Of a stretch of 64,000 nt of DNA, positions 1 through 10,200 are shown piece by piece (within the stretch, counting starts at the first letter, position 1; every line of letters begins with the position of its first letter). The position numbers and the translations under genes were made by a program. This stretch comes from Oopsacas minuta (Eukaryota; Porifera; Hexactinellida; Lyssacinosida; Leucopsacidae). Where the stretch lies: the NCBI GenBank assembly GCA_024704765.1, contig JAKMXF010000144.1:682001-746000 (forward strand). The letters run 5' to 3'. The notes beneath the pieces were generated by a model. It was not told the origin of the DNA and did no database searches. It saw only the letters and a list, made by a program, of their open reading frames with translations.

Positions 1-799
1 CGCGGTGCAGAAGGGACAACTGATGGTATCTGACGTCATGAATGAGGTGATACAGAAACAGGGGAAGGGTGGGCCAACTCCAAACCCACAAGGTCCAGGT
101 GTTATGACCGTATCTGTAGCTGTACCAGCTGGTAAGTGTGGATTGGTTATCGGTAAGGGTGGTGAAAAAATCCGCGAATTACAGAGGCAATCAGGTGCAC
201 ACATTGAAATAAATAAAGCAACACAGAACAACCCTCATGAACGGTTATTCAACATCCGTGGTACTCAAGCTCAAATAAACCACTCTCAAGTGTTAATCCG
301 TCAAGTTGTAGAGAATAGTACTGGCGCTCAAACTACACAGTCCTACGCTCCAGTAACCTACCCTGCTAACCCTGCTCAATCAGCTGTGTATCCGTACCAG
401 TTACAAGGAGCTGGAGCAGCTGCTAACCCGTGGGCAGCATTCAATTTTTCCTATCCAGGTCAGCAAGCTGCAGCTCCTACACCAACAAGTACTGCTAATA
501 CTGCTGCAAATGCTGCTATGTCCCAGCAGATGAAAGAACAGCAATTATTATGGACTGCATACTACCAGCAGTACTACGCAGCAATGGCAGCAGCTCAACA
601 ACAGGGTGGTACACCTGGACAAGCAGGTGTACCACAGCCCGGTGCCACCCCTGCACAACAAGCCCAATCCGGTGCTCAACCAGGTGCAACAGCTGGAATA
701 CCACAAGACTTGCAAACTCAATGGGCAGATTACTTTAGACAACTCGGTTACCAATACCCTGTCCCTGGTCAACCCCAGCCTAAGGAGGGTAAGAATTAG
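1..799 (+). CDS. FUBP/KSRP-like KH-domain nucleic-acid-binding protein, C-terminal part
   Basis: Partial gene: the frame is open at the left edge of the window and stops at 797-799. The fragment begins at the tail of one KH domain, followed by a Gly/Pro-rich linker and a complete KH domain from about base 107 to 320, with the type I IGKGGE GxxG loop and flanking VAVPAGKCGLVIG. The rest is Ala/Gln/Pro-rich low complexity carrying two Trp/Tyr motifs, WTAYYQQYY and WADYFRQLGYQYP. A last KH domain followed by Tyr-rich C-terminal motifs is the hallmark of far-upstream-element-binding proteins (FUBP1-3, KHSRP). These bind single-stranded DNA or AU-rich RNA in the nucleus and act in transcription and mRNA decay. 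Upstream KH domains should lie left of the window. Family assignment is firm; which paralogue is not decidable. Confidence 0.85.
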   Translation, partial: AVQKGQLMVSDVMNEVIQKQGKGGPTPNPQGPGVMTVSVAVPAGKCGLVIGKGGEKIRELQRQSGAHIEINKATQNNPHERLFNIRGTQAQINHSQVLIRQVVENSTGAQTTQSYAPVTYPANPAQSAVYPYQLQGAGAAANPWAAFNFSYPGQQAAAPTPTSTANTAANAAMSQQMKEQQLLWTAYYQQYYAAMAAAQQQGGTPGQAGVPQPGATPAQQAQSGAQPGATAGIPQDLQTQWADYFRQLGYQYPVPGQPQPKEGKN

Positions 800-1206
800 C
801 TGACTAGTCTGTAGTTGTTACATCAGTCAGTGTAATGTGTAGTCCAGAATACTCTAGCTCACTAAGGATTACCCCCTTTGATATCTTAAGACAAGTAATA
901 GTCTAATATCTGTTCTGTTAGGATTCCTATGCTATTAATATTATAATGTTAAAGCAATGATTTTCTGTTAACAATTTTAACTTGATCAACTCCCGGTATA
1001 TCGAACACCCTGAATTGTACAAATATGGTCTCAAAAGGTAAAAGTAACATATATATTATAGCTGTTATACCGAAATCCGCTTATATCTGAGTAATCATTG
1101 CGTTCCCTTAAGCTTCGATATAACAGGAGTTGAATGTAATTGACAATCATATTTAACAAAGGGGGGTGGTTACTATTCTACTACTAATATTAATGATATT
1201 TTAGTT
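800..1206. other. intergenic gap, FUBP-like gene to ATG13
   Basis: No coding potential is seen. The gap holds the 3' flank of the KH-protein gene and, in its middle, a short element with inverted ends (986-1133, listed separately). A G-rich run near 1160 precedes ATG13. Confidence 0.5.
986..1133. repeat. MITE-like element with inverted ends (family A)
   Basis: The left end, TCAACTCCCGGTATATCGAA, matches the reverse complement of the right end, TCAACTCCTGTTATATCGAA, at 18 of 20 positions. No coding capacity lies between. The same end sequence recurs at 46522-46695. This is a non-autonomous DNA element by structure; the superfamily is uncertain, possibly Tc1/mariner-pogo like. Confidence 0.6.
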
Positions 1207-2259
1207 ATGTCAAAGCTCTCTAGAGCAGATTTTGACAAATTCTTAAAGAATTTCTGCTTCAAATGTTTTGAATTATTCCTACAATCTCGAGACGGTAACA
1301 AACAGCACACTCACTCAGCAGCTAACCCTCATATCCCATCCTGGTTTAACCTAGCTGTTGAGGGAGTAGAATCAATTAAAGATGAGATTAAATCATTCCC
1401 TAATCTCGTACCTACCTCAGATAAAGCAATTGGCTTAGAAGTATACGCTGATATGGATGATCAGAGATTGTCAATAGAAATATGGAGTATACACTTTCTA
1501 ACGGATATTATAGACTCGTCAGCAACAAATGTATACAATCATATTTCTATTCTCCTTAGATCTGTTCTCACCGCTACGCGTACTACTCCTTCGTATTCCC
1601 TCGCTAGGCAAGGCGACCAAACTAAAATCAGACACGCCTTCATAAAAGGAGACCCTGATTATTCAAGCCTGGGTCGTGATATGGTAGAGAAAGAGGTAGC
1701 ATTCACTTGTACCCCTTATGGCAAAATCCTAGTAAAGCTAGCTTACCGTACTTCCTTAATATTAACACAAGATATCTCTACACTCGATAGTTTCATTCAA
1801 AATGGATTGACAACTTTGCCAGAACGACCTTTCGACTCTGAGAATGAGGATAACATTAAGGGTGTATTTGGATACGAAGACACACCTCTACAACGATCTC
1901 TTAGTTTACAGCTACAAGGACCGTTCGCTGCTCTTGGAGAGCTACAACCTATGACATTAAATATACCTGATATTCCATTGGAAGAATCTATACTATCTAT
2001 ATCAAGTGGATTCTCAAATACAAACCGTAGTCCTAATGAAAAAACAGATTGTATATTGAATGAGGAAATTAAGCCAATGTTTTACGAAGATCCCACCGGA
2101 AATGCTCAAATGTATAATCTCATATTCAATCCTCCTCACTTTGAGTTTCACGATGCTGTTACTGTGGAGGATGCTATTGAATTTCTTAAGTATGAATTGC
2201 CTGATTTGGATAAGAAGATTGCTGATTTTAAGCAGTTAGCATTTCCTAAAAGCGTCTAA
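1207..2259 (+). CDS. ATG13: Autophagy protein 13 (HORMA domain)
   Basis: Single-exon frame of 350 residues. The first ~190 residues read as the ATG13 HORMA domain: a DKFLKNFCFKCFELFLQSR start, then WFNL, a stretch like LSIEIWSIHFL, then VYNHISILLRSVLTATRTTP, which corresponds to the [20 protein letters not shown]-type helix of animal ATG13. A low-complexity linker follows and the protein ends in an acidic helical tail. ATG13 is the scaffold subunit of the ULK1/ATG1 initiation complex and recruits ATG9/ATG14 and ATG101 through the HORMA fold. It is shorter than the human protein (~517 residues), mainly in the disordered region. The ATG at 1207 is the first in frame and starts just before the conserved domain. 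An AATAAA lies at the stop codon region and could serve polyadenylation. Confidence 0.88.
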   Translation: MSKLSRADFDKFLKNFCFKCFELFLQSRDGNKQHTHSAANPHIPSWFNLAVEGVESIKDEIKSFPNLVPTSDKAIGLEVYADMDDQRLSIEIWSIHFLTDIIDSSATNVYNHISILLRSVLTATRTTPSYSLARQGDQTKIRHAFIKGDPDYSSLGRDMVEKEVAFTCTPYGKILVKLAYRTSLILTQDISTLDSFIQNGLTTLPERPFDSENEDNIKGVFGYEDTPLQRSLSLQLQGPFAALGELQPMTLNIPDIPLEESILSISSGFSNTNRSPNEKTDCILNEEIKPMFYEDPTGNAQMYNLIFNPPHFEFHDAVTVEDAIEFLKYELPDLDKKIADFKQLAFPKSV

Positions 2260-5200
2260 ATAAATGCTGCATTTTATTATTTCCTGTTTTTGTTGTTAAT
2301 TATTGTCTAAATATATACATATAGTTTGCTTTAACCAGTATCTGAGATCCATTAAATCATTATTCAGATTCTATATCCTATTCCAATATATGTGTTTCAG
2401 AATTCCATTGCGTTAGCTTGGATAATTTTAGTATATTCAGTTATTTCCTTATAGAAAAACATACTGTAGTAGACATTACAGGCTTAATTGAAGTGATGGA
2501 AGTTAAAATTGGTTTGATGTATTAATATAAATATTCGTATTTTTTTAGACTCCAGTTAGGAAGACTCAAACTAAACTGGTCAAGTTAGATTGAAGAGATG
2601 AATGTCTCCTGTCTTCGTTATTTTTCATAATTAATTAGTTGTTGTTAATAGGAGGGGATTGTGGCACGCCAGTAAGCTTCAAATTACTGAACTATATATT
2701 TATATCACTGCATCAGCCCTAATCTGTTTAACCATCCTTTTATTAATTTTTGTAATTTCCTCTCTGGAGTGAGATATTCGTATTCGAACATAAATATATT
2801 TACTATGCAAAATACAAAGAAAGATACAGACATGAAATCTGAAGTAAAGATTATATTCAGGTAATAGTTTCATCTTCATTTTGCATTTTTCCTAGAAATA
2901 GATTTCCCGTATACATCATTCTAACTAATTATATTACGTAATATCTTATATTTGTTTACACTGGTTAATACGTATTTGAAATTTATACTTAAGAATTAAG
3001 AAATTAACGAGAATTTAATACACAGTTTACTCACCAGCTTATATGTACTTCAGTCGTTTTTAACCTTTGATCAACTTCACGTTTAATAACATTCTTCAAA
3101 TCTCTCACTTTTCCTCTCTTCAATAATTTTACATCTAAAAATAGAGTTTATTTAAATATGTAACAATAAGTGGTAGAACAATTACCGTCTCTGAATTTAA
3201 TGCTATCGTAAAATGGCAAACTTAATTGCTATACATTATGTAATTGGTTGTGTAGTATATATTTCTTCCATTATTTAACAAGTTTTTAACAATAATGGCG
3301 CTACATGATAATGAACACACATTGAATAAGTCAGATAATAATTATGATCAGGGAGCAAGCCTAGCATGTATTGGCGGCAATGTCACAACGAATTATCCAT
3401 GTAAACACATTAATAGTAGAAATGGAATGTTATTATTATGTAGAAACATGTGTATGCCTTACCAAATATCCACCTACGACTTTACTATCTGATACCAGAT
3501 ACAAGTCAACTGTAATGAGTATCATTTACAATATATGTGAAATATTTAAATGTGTAGCTTGTAGACTAAAATCTCTGAATTTTATGGAAAGTTATTTGGA
3601 GTTGTCTGTAAGAGATATTGATAGCTTAATGTAGAAATATTTAGGCTTATACATGTTACAGATAAGATATCAGGTGACATGCCAAAGTCAATCATACTAG
3701 CAATCAAAATCTTATTCCTAATACTATCACTTTTTTCAGTTTATTCAATTGTTCTTATGAAATATTATTCATCTCCTTCCTACTATTAAGGTTAGTTGTT
3801 GTTGCCTGTATTACAGTGCCACACCGATAATCCGAGCATGCCCCCGGGTCCCAGTTCCCATTCCACTATGCATTAACGACCTCAATTATACTAATTGTTG
3901 ATCATCCCGGACGAGTTCGGATAATCAAGGTTGCACTGTATACTATACAGTCAACTCTGTAATAACCGAGAACGGATGTAGATCCTAGATCCTAGGTCTC
4001 AAGAACCTCTCTAAACTATTCAGTTAATGATCTAGATAATCGCTTATAACGAACTCAGCTTATTTCGAAGTACCGGTGGACGCAAAATCGACGTAGTTGA
4101 GTTTTTGAAAATCTTTAATATAGGTATGGCTATTACCATATTTGATGTGTTTGACACTCTACCCTTTGTAGCCGTTTAGAGCAAGCCTGTATGTATATTT
4201 TGAAATTTGGATAATTTGTTTACTTTATTCATAAAAACAACAATAAATTTACATAACTCGAAAATGCCAAATTCGGATTCTGCATGTTCGATATGATTAG
4301 TGAAGTTTTATTGAATGTCTCCCATGAAATTATGATCAATAATCAAGTACGTAATACTATGTTTAAGCAAAATTTATCTTTCCTTGACAACGAACAAACA
4401 GACAGACAAGCAACAATTCCACAATTTAATAATATTGATTGTTTGGTTACTTATTGTGTAAAAGGAAACAAGTATAAATAATCTATAATGAGAAATATTT
4501 TTCTATTACAAATGTGGTTTATAATATATATATATCATCCATACATCTAATACCTGTGTAATTGAATTCATTCAATACTTCTCCATGTGACCATGCCTTC
4601 AAACAATAGTTAATGATTTACAAAAGTACTTGCATAGATCTCAATTATGTGTGAGTGAATAGTGTATCACTACATATGTACTCTACGTACTTGAGATTCG
4701 ATTTTCTATTATTATGTATAAATATGCAGCATTTGAATGTTATTAAGTTACAATTATTCCTTTGATATTTTTAAGTGTCTAAAACTGACTGATCATGATA
4801 TACAACACATATGGTAATTATTCATTTTTATTTTATTGTTGTTGTTTCCCGATTTTCACGGAGTGATAGAGTGATAATTATTAAAATTATAATTTTAATA
4901 AATAAATATTAAATTTGCTTCAAAGACAACTAGTCATCTCCGGAATCAACTTTACCATTCCTTTTACCATTTACGATAAATATAAAATTTGGGAATCTCG
5001 TACACCGTAGGAACTCATAATATGACACGTCGTCCGTAAAAATTGCCTTCCCTTGTGATATAATAACGAGGTAGTACTGTGATTAGCCTTTTTACTTCAA
5101 ATTATAAACGTTTAGTGAGCATTTATTTGCATATCATATCAGAGACTTGACTTGCTAGTATCCTAATATATTTACTAAACCACTACTCAGCATACTAACT

Positions 5201-5338
5201 CTGTCTCGAAAATAATTTCCGTCGTGTTTCAAGCTATATGTGTATATATATATCTACATGGAGCTAGAATTTGACCTAGTTGCGAATAAACTGATATAGT
5301 TATAATCTCAGTTTTCATCGGTACGATTTCATTTAGTT
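2260..5338. other. 3.1-kb gene-poor gap
   Basis: No convincing gene. Three small frames (3295-3492, 3371-3634, 4284-4481) have low-complexity, AT-driven composition and no recognisable domain. The gap contains one clear pogo-like MITE (3822-3940) and a weaker possible one directly after it (about 3946-4110). The last few hundred bases before 5339 probably include the PBX promoter. Confidence 0.5.
3822..3940. repeat. pogo-like MITE
   Basis: The left end, TACAGTGCCACACCGATAAT, pairs with the reverse complement of the right end, TACAGTGCAACCTTGATTAT; the match continues over TCCGA. TA-CAGT termini and the 'TAATCCGA' core are typical of pogo/Tigger-type elements. It is 119 bp long with no coding capacity, and TA at each end fits a TA target-site duplication. 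Confidence 0.7.
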
Positions 5339-7132
5339 ATGTCTGACTCAGGGTTGCCCCAGTCTCCAGCAAGCATGGGCCTGCAACAGGAACCTGTTGA
5401 TCTTAACAGATGGAGCGAGGAGGCGGACATCCTCTTGGAGTGTACAAGTCTCACATTAAATAACTCAAAAGAACTCCTCCAAGAAATAAAAGAATCACCA
5501 TTCGAAAATACAATCTACAATATTCTAACAGAACTCTTTGACGAAAGTGAGAATGTAACTAATTTGATGGAGACAACACATGATAGTACAGGTATTACAG
5601 CTAACATGAGGAAGATGGAAGATATATTAGAACGGGAGCATATTACTGGTGGGGATGATGATACCACTATTTGTATGCAGTTTGATGAGGAAGAGATTAG
5701 TTCTACAACTCAACATGCGTATAAGGCAAAACTGTCCCAAATCAAACAAGTGAGGATATTTGTATTTAACAATTGATCTTATACTCTACTTGATTACTTT
5801 AGAAATTCTTATTTGATGCCATTTCTGACAGTAAATATATTAAATTCTTACAATTTATCTCAACAGCTGTACGACTCAGAACATCAGAAGCTAGACACTC
5901 TATGCAAAGAGTATGAGGAAGGAATGATGAGAGTATTCAGAGATCACCCCGAATGCATTCCAATTTCACAAGATAAAGTCGATACGATTATTCAGGGTTC
6001 TATGGAGCGATCTCAGTTCATTCATCTAGAACTGAAAACGAACGTAGCGGAAGCAGTACTAAGTGTAAAGAAAGGGATGTTAGAGAATAGAAACTCTAAA
6101 CGGAGAAAGAGGAATTTCAGTAAACAAGCTACAGAGATTCTTAATGAGTACTTCTACTCAAATATTGATAACCCTTACCCCTGTGATAAGATTAAGTCAG
6201 AACTCGCAGCACAGTGTAGTATCAACCTAGCACAGGTAACTACCATCATAAATAATTTGTGTATTAACTCAAATTCTAAATCCGAAATATGTGAAATATT
6301 CTAATTGTGAAATTCTCTAATATTACACTTAATTGTTAAATATTCTTTGTTAGTGGGAACTCAACTGTGTCTTACACATATTTATTTCTCATAAAATGCT
6401 ATTTCATTCAACAAATTTAAAGCTTTGCAATTATTCGGATTTGAATTTCTCATAACAAAATAATTGAATATCACAAGATTTGTGTTGTGTTAACATATTT
6501 GGTTAAGCCTTTATAACTCCCCAAGCATGTCCTACTATAAAGCAGATGTATATTGCATCTCACATCTAAGTGTTCTTGATAAAACTTGTAGCTCTTTGTT
6601 TGTAAATATGATTATACAAGCAATTTGTACAATCGTATTCCTATGAATACAAACCACTAAATTCTTTTACAACAATTTATACCAATTGAATATCGGCGAA
6701 AATTCTCATTCGCCTTTATTCAGAGCTCTTTTCAGCTCTTACACAATAATGAATATCTAATTAATAAGTTATAGAGTACACTGACCACGAAACAGATAAA
6801 TACTTGATTATTGATATTATTGCGTATATTTCACATTTATGATAGACATGTTAAAATCTAACTATCTAGTACAATCGTGCATTAAGCGTTGTAGATCGTA
6901 GGCTCAACATAAAACTGTGTATTTGGATAAATCAAAGTAATAATGTCGTATATTCCTGTAGGTCAATAACTGGTTTGGAAATAAGCGAATAAGATACAAA
7001 CGTAACATTGGTAAGGAGAACAATGGAGATTCAGAAAACAAGTCTTCAGCAACTTGTGATTCAGGTATAGGGCTTAATGAAGATGTATCATCCTCAGAAG
7101 ATGAGCTGGATTATGCAGAAGCTACAAAATAA
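5339..7132 (+). CDS. PBX: PBX-class TALE homeodomain transcription factor, three exons
   Basis: Exons as read: 5339-5749, 5867-6235 and 6962-7132, all phase 0, with GT-AG junctions (GTGAGG...CAACAG and GTAACT...CTGTAG), giving about 316 residues. Exons 1-2 carry a shortened PBC domain. The homeodomain begins at RRKRNFSKQATEILNEYFYS, and NPYP marks the three-residue TALE loop extension. It is completed in exon 3 by VNNWFGNKRIRYKRNIG, diagnostic for PBX rather than MEIS or IRX. PBX proteins are DNA-binding partners of Hox and MEIS/PREP factors in the nucleus. The intron falls between Gln and Val of recognition helix 3, so an ORF-only search would miss the DNA-contact residues. The C-terminal tail is short and acidic. 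Family call is very secure; exon ends are read by eye. Confidence 0.93.
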
Positions 7133-7458
7133 TTGCCCTCTCAACATTTACATGAACACATCAGCTCACCCGATGTCTCATACTATATGTATTGTATAAG
7201 TTAACTGTATTTGCTGTGTGCGTTATGTCTGTTGTATTGTTTTATTGCCCTTCAATGTGTTTTCATGTATTAGCCTCAGTTTTTTTTGTAAACTATCGCA
7301 TCTGGAACTCCCTTAGCCATTCTAGCTATGCTTTTATTAATTAATCTTATATGTTATATTAATGACAAAATACATGTAATGACTAGTCGAATTCTCAATT
7401 TCGAAGGTAACATTCCTGTATTTCATCGCAGTACACGTTTAGAAATATTTTCTCTACT
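7133..7458. other. gap between PBX and TOP3A copy 1
   Basis: Holds the 3' ends of two convergent genes (PBX on +, TOP3A on -). The 61-residue frame starting at 7328 runs into the antisense of TOP3A and is not a gene. Confidence 0.5.
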
Positions 7459-10200
7459 TCATGCCCATTCGAAGAATCCACACCATCTACCATTTTTTTT
7501 CGGACATCCGTAATATTTTCTACCTTTGTTACTTCCCTCTTTACATGTCATTAACTTGCTTAATTGTCCACATTCACATAATAACAATTTTGCAGTGTCA
7601 ATTTGTGACGTAATCAAATTGTTACTTATCATAATTTGTTCTTCATGTGCCCATTTGAAAAACCTACAATCTCCTCCTATTGGTTTAGGGCAGCTATAAA
7701 AATCTTTTCCTTTATTAAAACCATCTTTCGATACAGTTCTAAGTTTAGCTAATCTCCCGCATTTGCATTTTATTCCTTTAGGGTTGTCGCTAATTGACTT
7801 ATTGTTTTTAAAATATTGTATTGAGAGAGTTGGACCATCATCCTCCCATTGAAAGAATTCACATGCATTTCCTTTCTGTTTCGTACAGTTATAGAATTGT
7901 CGTCCTTTGTTTAGATTATCTTTATCAACTGTTCTCAGCTTGGCTGGATAATTACAATGACATAAGACTAAATCTCGTCTGCTTGAAAAACTGGTAGGTA
8001 TTTTCTCCATAAAATAACCTCCTTCTTGTACTTCAAATGTTTTATCCCAAACAAAGTACTCACATGAACTTGTATTACAAGTGTAGAACTTCTTGCCAGT
8101 ATTTGGCCCTGCTTTTCTAACCGTCAATAAGATAGAAGGGATTCCACAATAGCATAATTCAAGGTTATTATCATTCTCTACTGCTGTCATAGGAATTTGT
8201 GTGGATTGTATGTATGGATGCTGATTCATTCTTGAATGTCTTATTCGTGTTGATGAACTCTTTTGTTTACTGGGAGTTGTATAGGAACATTTGTGAGGCA
8301 AATGTTTAGGCTGTGTTTTTATGCTATCCCAATAGTAATGATCTCTTTCATGAGGATATTCTATACGTAATTGTTTTGGAGGGCCAAAATAATTGGAAAG
8401 AGATTCATCAATCAAGATAGCATGTGAACTGATTTCTGTGAAAACTTGTTTGTATCGATGAACCATGAAATTTATTACTTCATTTTTTTCTTTCTTACCC
8501 ACACATATGTCTGTCAGGTCTCTCTCCAATTCAGCTCTGAGGTCTGAATTGGCCAGATTGTGTCCGATTTTAGTGTACCCCTCAACCAGACCTCTGCCTA
8601 GTTTGCTGGGCAAAAGGGTACCATCCAGTTGTACATCAACATATCCTCTCATCTTGATCCTCTCGATGTGATCTGAGTGAGTAGCATCTGTACCAATTCC
8701 ATGTTCATCCATTAGCTGTATCAGGTCTGCTTCTGTCAGGTAGGAGGGAGGAGTTGTCTCACATTCTATCATCTCGATACACCCCTCTATCTGAATACGC
8801 TCCCCTTGTGTGAAGTGAGGTATTCTACGATCACACCACTCATCATACGGATACACATCAAGATAGTTTCTAGCTGTGATTATCAAGCCAGAAGCAGAAA
8901 ATGACTCTTTATTGACTAATATCTCAACTGTTGTCTCAGAGGTTTGTGCATCTTTGTGACAACAAGCCAGGAAGTGACGTGCAATAAACTCATACACTTT
9001 CCTCTCATTTCCTTGTAGACTGGAGGTGTGTTTAATTGGGTAGATAGGAGGATGAGCTTGATCTGATTTTTGTCCCTCACTTGGAGTAGGAGAGTCTCTT
9101 AGAATGTGTCTAGCTGTATCTCCCCATTGCTCAGCTCGTGTCTGTTCCTCTACTAATGGCACCAGGTTGAAGCTGGGAGGGAAGAAGTTGGTCTCTGTTC
9201 TTGGGTAACTAATCAGTCCTTGTGTGTAGAGTTTCTCAGCTATCATCATAACTTGTTTAGCACTCATGTCTAGTTTCCTGGAAGCTTTCTTCTCCAACTC
9301 TACAGTGTTTAAGGGCAGAGGTCTTGGTTCACTCTTACTCTTGGATACAACTCTATACACAATCGCTACTGACTGTTGGTTACAACCTCTTTGAGATTGT
9401 TCTGTCTCAGTACGATCCTGAATTCCCCCACGAGACCAGAAGAAGTTCACTTGAGTGTCTCCCCTCTCCACTACTGTCCTCAGTTTGTAGAACTTTTTAG
9501 GCACGAAGTGTTCCACCTGTTTACACCTATCCACCACAAATCCTAGTGTCGGGAACTGACAGGGTCCGTAGCTAACCACGTGGTTTGTTGGGAAATGATA
9601 CGGGAATACTTTCTGTAATCGAAGAGATAGGAATCTGGTGAAAGCTGCTCCTATCCTAAGATCCAACTCTTTCCTACAGTCTACAGCTGCAACTAATCTC
9701 TCGTTTATCATTTCCATCTGATTAATAGCTGTGTGAATGGATGCATAAGTTATCTCTGAGAATCTAGCTCTGTATATCTTGATACTGGGATTAGCGATGA
9801 GGCAGATATGTCTTATTTCAGATGCTATATACTCTCCTTCTCTATCACAATCTGTCCACAGTACTAGCATTTCATTCTCCTTAGCTTCTCTCACAATCGT
9901 GTTTACAATGGGCTTAGAGTCTTCAGGACAGTAGTCTTCTATTGGAGCTGTAAATAAACTGACAGGAGGATGTTTCTCCCAACTTTTGAACTCCAGACTA
10001 AAATCAATTGTCATGATGTGACCAGACACTGACGCCATTGTTATATCTGCATCATTGTTTAGCATTTTACAGGAGAATCCATAGATTTTGTTCAGTTTTG
10101 AGAGTCCTTCTCTCCTGGTGTATTTATTATTTGACATAATACGACTAATCTCTTTTGCTGTGTCATTCTTCTCTGCCACGAATAATACTTTAAGACTCAT
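7459..10200 (-). CDS. TOP3A: DNA topoisomerase III alpha, copy 1 (four GRF fingers)
   Basis: Intronless type IA topoisomerase of 913 residues. Toprim domain at the N-terminus (VLFVAEKNDTAKEI; acidic triad region LWTDCDREGEY with D117/D119). The catalytic tyrosine is Y332 in GLISYPRTETN, and the HGIGTDATH motif lies downstream. The C-terminus has four GRF zinc fingers (pattern CxCG...LxTV...NKGxxFYxC...CxFFxW). The enzyme passes single strands and, with BLM and RMI, dissolves double Holliday junctions; a mitochondrial form exists in animals. The first 620 codons are a mirror image of the divergent gene at 10463, with one coding difference seen (Arg here, His there; genomic 8366). From base 8341 downwards the two genes differ completely. 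There is no classical C4 topoisomerase zinc domain; GRF fingers replace it. Confidence 0.95.
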   Translation of the reverse strand: MSLKVLFVAEKNDTAKEISRIMSNNKYTRREGLSKLNKIYGFSCKMLNNDADITMASVSGHIMTIDFSLEFKSWEKHPPVSLFTAPIEDYCPEDSKPIVNTIVREAKENEMLVLWTDCDREGEYIASEIRHICLIANPSIKIYRARFSEITYASIHTAINQMEMINERLVAAVDCRKELDLRIGAAFTRFLSLRLQKVFPYHFPTNHVVSYGPCQFPTLGFVVDRCKQVEHFVPKKFYKLRTVVERGDTQVNFFWSRGGIQDRTETEQSQRGCNQQSVAIVYRVVSKSKSEPRPLPLNTVELEKKASRKLDMSAKQVMMIAEKLYTQGLISYPRTETNFFPPSFNLVPLVEEQTRAEQWGDTARHILRDSPTPSEGQKSDQAHPPIYPIKHTSSLQGNERKVYEFIARHFLACCHKDAQTSETTVEILVNKESFSASGLIITARNYLDVYPYDEWCDRRIPHFTQGERIQIEGCIEMIECETTPPSYLTEADLIQLMDEHGIGTDATHSDHIERIKMRGYVDVQLDGTLLPSKLGRGLVEGYTKIGHNLANSDLRAELERDLTDICVGKKEKNEVINFMVHRYKQVFTEISSHAILIDESLSNYFGPPKQLRIEYPHERDHYYWDSIKTQPKHLPHKCSYTTPSKQKSSSTRIRHSRMNQHPYIQSTQIPMTAVENDNNLELCYCGIPSILLTVRKAGPNTGKKFYTCNTSSCEYFVWDKTFEVQEGGYFMEKIPTSFSSRRDLVLCHCNYPAKLRTVDKDNLNKGRQFYNCTKQKGNACEFFQWEDDGPTLSIQYFKNNKSISDNPKGIKCKCGRLAKLRTVSKDGFNKGKDFYSCPKPIGGDCRFFKWAHEEQIMISNNLITSQIDTAKLLLCECGQLSKLMTCKEGSNKGRKYYGCPKKNGRWCGFFEWA

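Noticed and set aside
3295-3634. Two overlapping small frames in the 3-kb gap
   Set aside because: No conserved motif, composition follows the AT-rich background, and neither is supported by splice or start context.
8465-8671. Identical 68-residue frames antisense to both TOP3A copies
   Set aside because: They are shadows of the duplicated coding sequence; their identity only reflects the inverted repeat.
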